NCBI RefSeq assembly: GCF_011397635.1
Contig: NC_064755.1
Span: 16,909,282-16,973,281, forward strand
Direction of reading: 5' to 3'
DNA length: 64,000 bases
Source of the DNA: Epinephelus fuscoguttatus
Lineage: Eukaryota > Chordata > Actinopteri > Perciformes > Serranidae
Position 1 is the stretch's first letter. The number at the start of each line of letters is the position of its first letter. This document shows positions 1-13,100 of the stretch, in pieces. Position numbers and translations under genes: made by a program. The notes under the pieces are model-generated. The model was not told where the DNA came from. It was given only the letters and a program-made list of their open reading frames with translations, and ran no database searches.

Positions 1-1492
1 AGGGCAGACAAGGACCAGTTGTGCAGGACACACCCCAAAGACTAGAGCAACAGATGCTCAGCACCAGCTCAACATTGAACAATGGTTAACCGTCAGCTTG
101 GTGTGTCAGCGCCTTTACACTTTCATGACAAAGCCATCTCCGTTATCAGACTAAGTGCCACGGTGTGAGAAATATACATAGTCATTTCATGATCAAGGTT
201 TATCATTTATTTTTTTATAATGTCTGATGTGTTTTTGGAATATAATATAAAATATAACTCGCACAGTGTTTAATGTCTGCCTCCTGTAAGACAATAACAC
301 AGAAATACAATACCAAAATGAAAACATGATCACTCAGGACATACTTAACAGCTGAATAGCATATTACTTGACCAGACACAAATATATTGTGAATAACAAC
401 TTATAGAGCACGACCATATAAGGATATGTTTTTTATTGGTGTAAAATAAGGTTATTCTTCACCCAGCTATATATATGTGAGAACTGTATTGGATATTGGG
501 TCCTAAACAAGAAACTATGCCTACCAAAGCTAACCTTAGGCCCTAATCACACCGAAACACATTGCTAGAAATGCACCGCCAGCAGAACCATTGACTTCCT
601 GTTGCACAGTGCACCTGGTGTGTGCTGCTCTCTTGACTGGTGTTTTTATAACAATTTTTATATGTTCATAAAATTTTAAATATTCTTTACTTTCAGCTCA
701 AGGCGCTGAATCCTTCTGCTCGTCAATGTCACACTTGGCCGAGTGTGCGAAAATACTGATGAAAAACCAAATGCTACTAGACGGAAAATCTCCCCTTTAC
801 TTTAGTTATTTTCAAAGGGGAGACTTTTTACACATATTTCCATTAACAAAATGGTTTCAAGTCTCAGTTATAGTAAAGTAACTCTTCTATTTTCATTCTT
901 TTAAAGGTCATTCTCATTGATAATAATATAAATTCTGTAGTATCACGATACCATGAAACCGTGATATTTTCTGAGACAAGACAGTTATCGTACCGTGAAA
1001 TTCTCATACTGTTACAACCCCTAGTATGTCAGGGTCTTACTGTAACAATTCCTTGATGAAAAGGGATGTTTGAGGGCTTTAGTTACCTAATTGATTTCAA
1101 AATCGTGCTGCTTGTGTATAAAATCACTCTGTGTCTCAGCGCCCAAATATATCTCATATGAACAGATATATGAACCTTTTAGGACCCTGAAGACACCTGG
1201 GGACGGCCTACAGACCATCCCAAGTGTCACGACAAAACATGGAGAAGCAGCGTTTTCTTATCATGCACCACAAACGGAATACCTCCCAGATGATGTTAGA
1301 TAAGCCCCAACTCTGAACACTTTTAAGTCAAAGTTATAAATGTTCCTTCTTTACACTGCCTACTCCATCCTGTAATGACTGCAACCTTATTTTTCCTCGT
1401 GCATTAGTAAACATCTTGTAAGCCAGGAAACTGTAGAGCTGGCTAAGATCTAGACTCCTTTGTTAGTCCTCAAGTCTTTTCCTGTTTCAAAC
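1..1492. other. Gene-free left flank, downstream of slc41a2
   Basis: No exon-like reading frame is recognised here. The right-hand part must hold the 3' UTR of the minus-strand slc41a2 gene, which stops at 1493, but no convincing polyadenylation signal close to the stop was found; a minus-strand AATAAA lies far away at about 205-210. A stretch at about 905-1022 resembles the end of a degenerate fish DNA transposon (alternating ATACC/CCGTGA blocks ending in ACAACCCCTAG), but no partner end was located. Confidence 0.5.
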
Positions 1493-4400
1493 TTACACAC
1501 TGCCCGAGTCTCCAATGCACCACAGCAGCACAAAGGCAAGAGAGAGGAGGGCGGTCCCCAGTAAGTCTCCAAGGGCGGTGAGGTAGGGTATTGCGTAACT
1601 GTCAGGGTCTCTACCCCTACGCCACAGACAGTGGACCATACAGTCGGCTATACAAAGCAGGGTGAAGACCTAAGAGACAGACACGAGTGATATTGTAAAA
1701 CATTGATGAAGTGATGCAGAGGAAAAATTACCCCACGTGTGGTGTGACCCACCTGAATCACAGATGCAGCCAAGAAGACGACAGTCAGGAGAGGACTGGG
1801 CAATGTGTTGGCTCCTTTCATCAGGTGAATAGTGTATAAGAAGATGAGCTGACCAGGGATCACCAACAGAAGCAGAATCTGAGCAGATCGATGGTTCGCT
1901 CCTGCCAGGACAAAGCTGAACATCACACTGGGTGTATTGTGTGGTGTGTGTTTATCAGGTGAAGGGACAACTGGCTGTTTTTATTTAAATACTTTGACCA
2001 CTGGATCGTTACCTGAGCCAAAGAAAGTGCGGCAGGGGTTGAAGCAGCCTTTACGATCTTCAGGAACCTCTCTGGGTGGGTAATTCAAATGCAAATTAGT
2101 AGAAATGCGACTGGCCTGTATGGAGACGAGGTTTCCTCCAATACCTGATTAGGAAAGAAAAGGAAGGAATTCAGTAGACTTAACAGAGCTGCGCTAAAGC
2201 CACTAAAGGAAGCAATCAACTTTTTTCTACACACAGTACTCCCCAGGAACTGTAAACAGACTTTGAAGAGTAAAACTGGCAGTTTCCCTTTACTGAATTT
2301 AAATACTCACCTGGGCTCTGTGAATGTAGCTTGTGTTCAGGTCCTCAACATGCCCTCATCCTGTGAGATTTTTTAAATTAATATCTTAAATCTTACTATA
2401 TAATGACGAAAACTCTGTCTGTGTGTGTCTGTGTGTCTGTTCCATGTTTTTCTCCTCACTGACTTGGTCAATCCATGTGAAATTTGGCACAGTGGTAGAG
2501 GGTCATGGGAGGATGCGAATGGAGCAATATTACATCAATTGTCCAAAGGGGGCGCTATAGCAACCGATTGAAATTGCAAACTTTGAATGGGCATATCTCA
2601 TGCCCCATATGTTGAAGAGACATGAAACTTTGCACAGAGATGCCTCTCCTCATGAGGAAAAAATTTGCCTCAAGAACCCATAACTTCCAGTTGTATAGAT
2701 TTTCCGCCATTTTGAATTTTTTGAAAAACACTTAAAATTGATCTCTTCCTAGGAAGTTTGACCGATCTGCATGAAACTCGGTGAACATAATCTAGGGACC
2801 AATATCTAAAGTTCCCTCTTGGCAAAAGTTGGAAAACTTACTAAAACTGAGCTTCTATAAGGCAATGAATATTGCGTAGGGCGTGGCTCATCACATAAAG
2901 GTGTATAACATCTCAAGGGTTTCACCGATCACCACGCAACTTCGTAGGCATATGACCACACATAATCTGAGGGGATCCCTCCATTATTGACCCGATCAAA
3001 CAAAATGGGGGCGCTAGAGAGCTAATTTCTCATCTAGGCCTAACCGCCATAACGATTTTTACTAAACTTGGTAGATATGTAGAACAGGACGCCTCAAGGT
3101 GACTGGAGAAATTTAACTCTAATTGGCAACTGGGTGGCCCTATAACAACAGAAACAGGCTTAAAAATGGCTAAAATGCGACTGATCGCTGTGGCTCCCCC
3201 TGTGGCCGAATGTTGTTGGGTTTTTTTCTAATTTTTGGTATGACTAAGGCATGGTATGGTATGCTGCTGCAACAAGGGCTAGCCGCACCTTTCCCACGTG
3301 AACTACCAGTGCACCCCACTTTTAAGTCAATACAACATATAAACACTTTAGCTATCTGCCTTTCAACGTGCTACCTCAACTACTAATGTACAGTTTTAGC
3401 CCACTAACTATCCCTCTCTTTGCAGTGGTACTACTGTACTTTCAATAAAGCAATTGTACTTTCACATTCACAAAAACTCTGTCTGAATACATTATTCTTC
3501 TTAATGGGTTCAGTTGACTATTTCATCTGCAATTTCCTATGACCTGTATCCCAAACACACACCATGTGAAACTGTACATGGGCAACTGTGCACACAATGG
3601 GTATGGACTAATTATTATTATTATTATTGTTATTATAATAATAATTATTATTATTATTAGTAGTAGTAGTAGTAGTATATCTTGCTTTTATTTTTTTTAC
3701 TGCTTACAATCAGTCACTCAGATACATTATCATTGTTGTTAAACTGTGCAATATCTATAATAATGTATAGATAATAATGTAAAATCAGTCATTCAGTCTG
3801 TCTTTTTATTATATTCTGCTTCTTTTTTATGCTTCCTTACTATATTGTTTTGTGTTTTCATACTGTTGTTTTTATACAGTTAAGTTGCTTTACACATTTA
3901 TATATTGCTTTGTGTTTTACTTTTTTACTGATGCTTCCTGTTTGAACTATCTCATCGCTGTAATGTTGCAAATTTCTCCACAGTGGGATGAATACAGGAT
4001 TATCTTATCTTATCACATCTTATCTCTTATCTTCTTACACCACTTAAAGCCATAAAGGCCTCGTAACCCCCTGTGAGGCTTTAGGGGCCCCTAGTGGGGG
4101 TCAGGACCCCCAGCTGGGAACCAGTTACCTGGGGCACAGACATCTGATGAGCATCCCATAAACAGACAAACTTCTTTAAATTTTACATAAAGGTTTTTAG
4201 TAGTAGTAGTAGCAGTAGTCATTTTTAAATGTTCATTCTTTGTAAATTCTACTACAGGTCATTTTGACACAGATACAGAGCGTACACATATGTACACACA
4301 ATCGACAGGCTGTCCACTACAGATTGTTTTCAATTGCAACTTTAAACAGAAAAGTCAAAGTATTTGTTCAGTTTATCTTGGTGAAGTCAGCTAAAGGTAT

Positions 4401-7088
4401 TTTAGGGCCCTACAGAGTAACAAGTATCTCGAAACGGAGGAGAGGTGACATTTCTGTGGATCCACTGGAGAGTCCCATGGTGGTGGGTGATGAAGCAGAA
4501 TTCGGTGCCTGGAGCTGGGCCTGATGGCTCCTGACCTTATCATCAACTATTTGGTTGGACTCGCCTTCTACTCAAATAAGTATCTTAGAATCAAATAGCA
4601 AATGTTGAGACAACCACTGGAGACACTTAGAATCAGGTGCAACTGAGTTTAATGTGTTCACAGGCAACAACACATACAACTCAATGAGTCAATCTCCGGA
4701 GCAGGACTGAAGTTTCACTCTCTGTGCGCTTTCTTTTATGCTGGTGAAGATTCTGCTGAATCTCTACCTTTTTTGCCTTAATCCTGCCCACTTAAGCCCG
4801 AACACATTGGTGGCACGTTTTTCACTTTTGGTTGAGTCCAATCCTATTGGTGTATTATTTCCACGCCATCTGGATGTGAGACATATTTGGTGTCCAAGTC
4901 CAAGGCTATAAACATAGCTGAGAGGCCCCTACAGATGGCCGAGATGCTGGCACTGGCTATACATTAACACTGAGTGCACATTAACTCAGAAACACTGGTT
5001 ATACATTAACACTGGTAGCTCTAGGCACTCCTTACTTTAGTTCCACGTGTCTTTATGCAACATAGAACAGAGTGTGTGTGAGTACAATACATGATTACAT
5101 AAAAACAATGCGTAAGCAGGGATATTAACTTCAACAGGCATTTTCAAACTTAATCACCTTATGCCAGTGTATATCTACTGATTTATTATTTCAATCACTC
5201 TATGCAGTTAAAGCTTATTCTTGCACTACATGGGGAGTGCAGTGACAACGGGGAGTGTATGTCGCAATGCAAAAATGGTTAAGTTTTCTGAGGCGAGATG
5301 TAGCTTAAAGTTTTATCCATGACTGTTAATTGAAATGTTTTTTTAAATCTTCATCTTGATTCTGTATCACAGACATTTGATGTTGAGTATGGTGTACCTC
5401 AGGGAAGCATCCTTGATCCGATCCTCTTTTCTTTATATATGCTTCCTCTAGGTAAAATAATTAGTCTTCATAATGTACATTATCATTGTTATGCAGATGA
5501 TGTGCAATTATATATTTCTGTTTCATCAGGAGACCCTAGTGCGTTAAACAGTCTTTTTTCCTGTCTTACAGATATTAACATCTGGATGAACAAATTTTTT
5601 TTAAAGCTAAACGAGCAGAAAACAGAGATTTTACTTGTTGGTCCACTAGAAGAAAGGCAGAAACTTCAGTCAAAGTTTGGCAGTCTGTCCCAGCAGATTA
5701 AATCACATGTTACAAGCCTAGGAGTGATTTTAGACTCTGATCTTAATTTTAGTCGCCATTTTAACAGAATTGCAAAAACATCATTTTTTCACCTTAGAAA
5801 CATTGCCAAAATTAGACCCTTTTTAACTCAGGATGATGCTGAAATACTTGTACATGCTTTTATCACTAGCCGTTTGGACTACTGCAATTCCCTTTTAACT
5901 GGTCTCCCTAGAAAGTCACTGAAGAAACTACAAGTTAGTCAGAACGCTGCAGCCAGGATTTTAACAAATACAAAAAAAAAAAGATCACATTAGTCCTCAG
6001 CTTGCATCATTGCACTGGTTGCCTGTTTCTTTTAGGATTGATTTTAAAGTTTTGTTACCCACTTATAAGGCCTTAAATAATTTAGCACCGTCTTATTTCA
6101 GCAATTGCCTTTCTTCTTATGCCCCAACAAGAGCTCTCAGATCCTCCACTGCCTGTCTTTTAGTTGTTCCCAAGGTGTCCCACAAGAGAACCAGTGAAGC
6201 TGCTTTTTGTTTTTATGGCCCTAAACCATATGTGTCAAACTCAAGGCCCGCGGGCCAAATGTGGCCCGCCACGTCATTTTATGTGGCCCGCAAGAGCTTA
6301 AAAGGTCTGATTGTCTAAAAATAAATAGGTCAAAAGCGTGATTTGACCAAAAACTACATTTCCCACAATGCATGTCGATTATATTATCCGCGAAGTGCCG
6401 GCTTCCCGCCACTAGACGGCAGTGTTTCCACATCAATGCGATTTATCCAACAAGTGGAATTGAGAAATACAAATAATGATCCCAAAATGTCCAGGAAGAG
6501 AAAAGTTGATGCAGATGGAAGGCTGTTTCAAGAAAGATGGGAAGGCGAATACATGTTTGTGCTTCAAGGAGAAAGGCCGGTATGTCTTTTGTTTTCAATC
6601 AAGGATCAAACTATCCAAGTGAATAAAGTTTATTCACTTGGATAGTTTGATCCTTGATTGATGGAGTTATGTGGGTTAAGGAGTAGTTACATTTATTTTA
6701 CATTACATTTGGTTACATTTAGTCACGTTTATAAGTTACATCAGGCCCTTTGAGGGCAGCCATTATGCTGATGTGGCCCTTGGTGAAAATGAGTTTGACA
6801 CCCTAAACTATGGAACACTCTCCCTTTAGATCTGAGAATGGCAGACTCCTTAGCTATTTTTAAAAAGAAATTGAAAACCTATCTTTTTAATTTGGCTTTT
6901 AATACTTTATTATTTTTAATACTTTATTTTATTTTATTTTATTTTTTATCACTGTTATTGTTTTGTTTTGTTGATGTTGTTTAAATTGATGTGTTGTTTT
7001 TAACTGTTGTTGTTTTGCTGTTTCTGATATTGCTTTGTTCAAGCACTTTGGGCTGCATTCGTGCATGAAAGGTGCTCTATAAATAAAG

Positions 7089-7120
<32 letters not shown>

Positions 7121-10100
7121 CTTTGCAAAAAGAAGTAGCCAATAAATTCACTCTCATAAGAGGACAACTCACCATTTATAACTGGAGCATAAACTATGAT
7201 TCCTGCCAGGTTTGGATCTGTCACAGCTTTGTCCAGAATAACTCCTCCAATACTAATAAACAAAAAAACAAGACATAAATCGTCATTGTAAAAATCTGTA
7301 TTTTGACAAACAGTGATGGGATGGAGATGACTGGGGGACTGGACCTTTTAATGCCAAGGAAAAACATTAAATTTACTAAATTTATAAACACACCACATTT
7401 AAATGTACAGAGTTCAAGCAGTGTGAATACATGCGCATGCTTTCGCAGAAGTCAGTTTAGAGACTGAGGTGAGTACCTGCTGATGACCATCGCTGTGATA
7501 ATTGGTTCCCAGCCTGTGCGGAGCAGGATGCGACTGGCTGGATGTTTGAGGGAGATGAATATCCAGACAGGAATCAGGCACACAAAGAACATATCCACCA
7601 GGTACAACACGTAGGGATACAGATCTGTCAAGAGAAAAGGTCATAATATATATCTTTATTTTCAACCTGGAATCAGTCTGAACCTGTGTGAGGTTTCTGA
7701 TCTTCATGAATGTGTTAGTTATAGCACCATGAGTACCATCTGTTGGCTGTAAATTGAAATTACAAGCCCTGCTGTTCACACTGTTGTGGTCAAAGAGTCC
7801 CACCACCTCTCCTATAGACTTTGTGGTGGTCGTGCATGTTCATCTTTTAGTGGGTTTGTGTCTCTTTGTGGTTGTTCTGTATCTTTTTGTAGTCATTAGG
7901 CTCTGTTTTAGGTAATTTCGTTTCTCTTTGAGGTAGTTTTGTGTTCTTTTTTGCCTGTTTTGTGTCTCTTTACGGTCATTTCTGGTCTATTTTTGGTCAT
8001 TTTGTGTGTTTTTGTAGCTGTTTGGCTTAATTTTATGTAATGTTGTTTCTTACTGAGGTAATTTTGTGCATTTTTTGGTCATCTTTTGCCACTTTATAGT
8101 CATTCTGTGTATCCTTGTGGTTGATTTACACATTTTTAATCATTCTGTGTCTTTTTGCAGTTTCTTAGCATCTCTTTGTGATCTTTTTATGTCTCTTCCT
8201 GTTCGATACATCTTAATTTGAGTGACATTTTGCAGGTGAGGCCAGTGGGGCACCCGTGCGTGTGCCTGGTAGACTCATTCAGCAATCGATCCATGGTTCT
8301 CGTGTGTGTTATTCAGATTCGAATGTGCCTACCAGAGTGTCTTGTTGTCCTTGTCTCTCTTTACCTATGAGGGAGTAGAACCAGTAACTGAAGCTGGCCA
8401 GCAAGGCAAGAGTGATGAGATCCCCAAAGCTGGCAGCCATGGGTGTGGCCACATTGTCAGGGTTGATTCTGAACCTCTTGGACCCAATGATCACTCCCAC
8501 CATGATAATACCTGCAGAGGTTAAAAACAAGGTTAAGCTCTTAATCTGTAAAGTGACCTGTGATCAGTCCTGAAGGTATTTATGCTGTCAGAAAGAGCTG
8601 ATAACCATGTTTAATTTCAACATGAATGGAGCTAGAATGGCCCTGAACTCTTAATTTCAGTAAAATTGCTCTGAAGTTTTAATTATAAAGAAAAAAGGGA
8701 GCAAAAAGAGAAGGAAACTAGGACCTAGGGGTACATCTTGTGCATGTAGCCACACATCTGCCTCTGTGGCACTGAGCCTGTCAAAATCAGTTTGTGCCTG
8801 AAATTCAAATTGCATGTTGATCAGAAGACATTCTGCAGCCAAAAGTGGTAAACACCATGCAGAATTGATTTAAATGGCTTGGACGCACCTTGCCGCAGTC
8901 CTTCTGTTCATACTTTTATTTCTAGAATAATTTTCATCATGCAGAGCAGCTCATAGAAAAAAAAACAAGAGCACAATTTCCTGATAAAGTGCTTTTTGGG
9001 GGGTATTTAGGAGTGTTTGCCAAGAAAATAGGTCAAAGAATAACTCTGAGGAGCTTAAAAAAACGAAGTATTAATTGGTACAGTTTGTAGCACTGTACAG
9101 AAACTGCAGTGAAGAATGATAGGATGTGTGAAGCTGGCCCAAAACAGAGCAAGGATATAATGGATTCCACGGAAACTCAGGAGTCAGCACCTGAACATTT
9201 ATAGAGGATGAATAATTAAGCTTAATCGACTCCTGAGGTTAAGGGTGAAGCAGAGAGGGAGAAACTGTCATCAGGTACAAACAGATATAAGGATGATGTG
9301 TGCTGGAGTGTGGTGCACCCATCTGAGAACAGCGGTTAAAGGTGACGGCAGGTTGTGTTGTTACCTTGCAGCAATGAAGCAATGAAGGAGGTAGAAACGC
9401 TGGATGAACACAGGAGCATTACGTGCTGTAAGGGCATCTTTCCCTCTGCCATCCAGCCCAACAGAGTCGCCATCAAAGAGGCCAGCAGGCCGAGCACTGT
9501 GGCTTGTAGCTGTTAAATACAAGTTGTATAGAAATATCTGCAAGTCATGATAGATTGCACAGAAGTGTGCAGAATAATGGGTTTTGATAAAGAAATGGTT
9601 AATTGGAAGATACAAACATACACAATTAGCCACAAAGTTGTTTTTCCCAAACAAAAATAATGCACCTGCTTAAGCGCCAAGTTCCCAGCGATCAACATCC
9701 ACTTTTCATCGGCAGGTTCCAATTTTCCTGTGTTTACCTGTCAACATCAGAGATGTGTTAACTCATTAGCAATAATACATTTGAACATGCACACCATGAC
9801 AACTGGGCAATCTCAATTTGCTGATGAAGATCATGTGACTGAAAGCTGCACAACAGCTAATAAATGGATTTTAACTAAATGATTTTTGTCAGCTGATGAT
9901 TCCAAAGTCAAGGATGAACTTTGAACACCAGCTTGAACAACAAAAGATCTCATCCTGAATAGAAATACTAGAGCCTCTTAAATGGCTATGATTGAGGTAA
10001 TATAGCACTGCTGTTACAAAAGGAACTTTTTAAGCCCCTCTATGGTTCTTTAGAGGTTCTCTACTGGTTCTTTCCCCAGTAAAGTAAACTAAGCTGAAGA

Positions 10101-13100
10101 AAGAGTACAGAACACAGATCCTGTATTGTTCTTGAAATGGTCTCCACAGGTGCTTCAGCTTATTTAGTTCAGTTTACTGGGGAAATAATAAAAATAGTGC
10201 ATTAAAATAGCCTACAAGCAGTGAATTTCCAGAGAACATTATAGCAGCTCTCAAGCTTTTTACATGTGCATGGAAATATTTCAGGTTTGTAATGGTAACA
10301 TATTGTGTTTCTCAGTAAGAATTTAGTACAAGATCCTGATTTTTTTTAAAGTAATGATTATTAATGATTTATATTTGAAGTAAAAGTATCATTTAGAAAC
10401 CTGTTAACTTGTCCGTGGTAATCTGGCATCATTCAAGGGCCCCCAGGCTTAAAAAGTTAAAACAATATAGTGCTATATCACACCCTCAGTGGTCCCATAT
10501 TTGACAAAGGTGCTGTATAGCACCTTTAAAAAATGGGCGCCATAGCACCAAGACAGGTTTCCTTATGATTACAAGCCAAAGCATTGCATGTGTGTACTGT
10601 TTAGCACCGTTTAGCACCGTTTTTGTTCAGAGAGTATGTCATTCAACAAAAGCATAAAACTGTATCATAGACTGGCAAACATCTTACACAGTGCTTAAAA
10701 ATAATACATTAATTTTATATTAGACAAGCATACAAACATACAGTGAGAAGTAAACTAAAAAGTAATTGATTACAACACAAATTGAGAAATTAACAAATCA
10801 AATCGCTTGCCACTGTATTGCTCCAAGCTATGACCCTATGAAAATAGTGATCTTAAAGCTGGTGATGTTATATATTTTTCTTACTGTCAAAAACTTGTCT
10901 GTCTTGTTACTTTCGCACTTCCCTAACCCGGCTGTGGCACTCAAGCCACTTGGCTCATTAGTTCCTACTGAAGATGCAATCTTGGAAACTGGACTCAAAT
11001 TACCTTTAATCAAATGTAAAAAAAAAAAAAAAAGAAAGAAAGAAAGAAAGGCTAAACAGTTGCCTGAAGCAGCTCGTCATTGTAGTTTTGGGTTTTTTTG
11101 TTAGCAAATGTAAATAGTGCATTTGTCTGGACTATTTTCAGCCACGGATTAATCCATACTTTAGGCACCTGGGGTCCTATTCAAAAAGCTTCTTTGTACA
11201 AAGACTTGTTCCTTCAAAATTAGTATAATTGTGACTTTTCTAAGGTTTTACCCTTACAGTTAAATTCCTGACAAAGATAAAAGTTTTTCACAAAGCATCT
11301 TAGCTCTTAAGGTGAAAAACTGTTTGGAGTAGGGCAGAGGAAATTTAAGGGGCTTAAGGGTTTCTCATGCAGGGGAGAAAATGGTGAAAAGACAAAGAGG
11401 AAGGAGAAATAATGATGAATGACAGTGAGTGAATGAAACGCTACAGATTAGATCATGATCATCACATCTCCCACCCAACACAATAACGATATAGAAATAA
11501 AGTGATCACAACACTAGGATATATGGCCATTGGAAAATGCAACAGTGCAGCAGTGATAACTTGGGTTTGCCTCAACCTTTTATCAGCAGAGTGATCACAC
11601 TAACAGTTACAGTGCTTTTACAATCTTAATATTATGACGCAGTTCACTTCATTTCCACAGAATGTCCACGTCTCACCTATATGGGCTCATTATGAGACAG
11701 TGGGCCCCTGGGCACAGATATGCAAAAAGCCCCCCACCTCTATTACCTGGGAGGAAGACACACAGACTTTATGGTTGTATTTCCTCTTTTTGTAGTTACT
11801 GTGTCTTTTTGCAGCTCCTTTGCATCTCTTTGAGGGAATTGTGAGTCTCTGGTTGACATGTGTTAACTTGAGTTACATTATGCAGATGAAGGCCGGGAGG
11901 GGCCCCTTGGCACCCCCCTGGGCCCCTTTTTCTGTGCCCAGTAGGCCTGTTACATAAACCATCTACGATCACCCAGTGCAACAGCATTGGTTATCAGTGT
12001 GTTTTTAATAGTTTTGGCGAACAACTGAGCTCTACAATCAATAATTATGGTAATATTTGATTATTATAATCTGTCTTTGTCCAGAAAAACATAATTTAGG
12101 ATGATTTGTTTTGTTGGACTATTGTCAGCATCAGTTTGTCTCGCAGGATATTGTCCTGCAAATTTATCTGCTGCTATGGTCTTCACAGGTCTGTGAGGAG
12201 TTTCACACAAGGACGCAAAATCCATGATGCAAGACGGCAATAATATAATTCTGAGAAAGAGGTTGTAGTTACCCTGTCAAACAATTTCTTATGGTAATCA
12301 CATTCACTACAACTCCATTGCTGCATCTCTGCCCATTTCACCACATAGTGTTAAGTGTTGATTTATACTGAAATGCTCTAAACACATCTCACTTATGCCT
12401 CATAATATTTCTTTGTAATTGTGTCCATATCATAAGTAGTTTACTGACATGATGTCACTTTTTCAATGTATGTGTGATAAGATTAAATTGTTGTGTGTAA
12501 ATGTTGAGGGGTTGGGGGTTGTCAACATGCACACACACTCACAGCAGTCGAGAGTCTCGAGGCTAGAGTCATCTCCAGGTTCCCCTTCATGCCTAATACT
12601 GCAGGGACCAGGATGAAGAGCTCTGTGATTTCCTGAAACACGTCCCAGTTCTGCCAGAAAAACAAGGTTTTAAACTTAATATAGAAGATGAACCACAGTC
12701 AACACCAACACAACAAACACTCTTTGTTTTCAGCCAAGTTGATGCTCACTCAAAATAACACACAAACTTTGAAAGTCAAATCAATTTTTGTTTCTTTTAT
12801 AACTTCCACGTTTCAACTCTTCAGTTCTTCACTTCCTGGCAAAATGTGAATGCTTTTTTTATACACAGTCTCCTTGATTTTGCTTCCAGGCATTTGGAAA
12901 AGGCAAGAAATGATGACCTTACTAAACCACTTCTTTGTTTCCTCACCTGAACCACTTCAAGGAGCATCCCAGCAGAGACAGTCCCGAGTCCAGCCAGCAG
13001 AAATGGCACCAGGATCTGAAGCACCACACAGCAGACTGACTCAGCAGGGGCACTGGAGCCACCTGCATCCTTTATTCTGGTGGATTCACTGAACCTTGAG

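Larger units (their letters stand above)
5370..7117 (+). mobile_element. 5'-truncated L2-like LINE fragment, split by a younger insertion
   Basis: The plus strand encodes the C-terminal part of a non-LTR reverse transcriptase. VPQGS appears near 5395, the catalytic YADD motif near 5490, and then a thumb/C-terminal region with [14 protein letters not shown] near 5870 and [12 protein letters not shown] near 6015. The frame is interrupted after 5990 and resumes in another phase, so it is non-functional. The 3' part continues after 6810 and ends with the L2-type GCACTTTGGGCTGC block, AATAAAG and a TTA-repeat tail. It lies antisense inside the slc41a2 intron. The 574-bp hAT-type unit at 6228-6801 splits it. 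The clade is inferred from C-terminal motifs and the tail. Confidence 0.8.
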
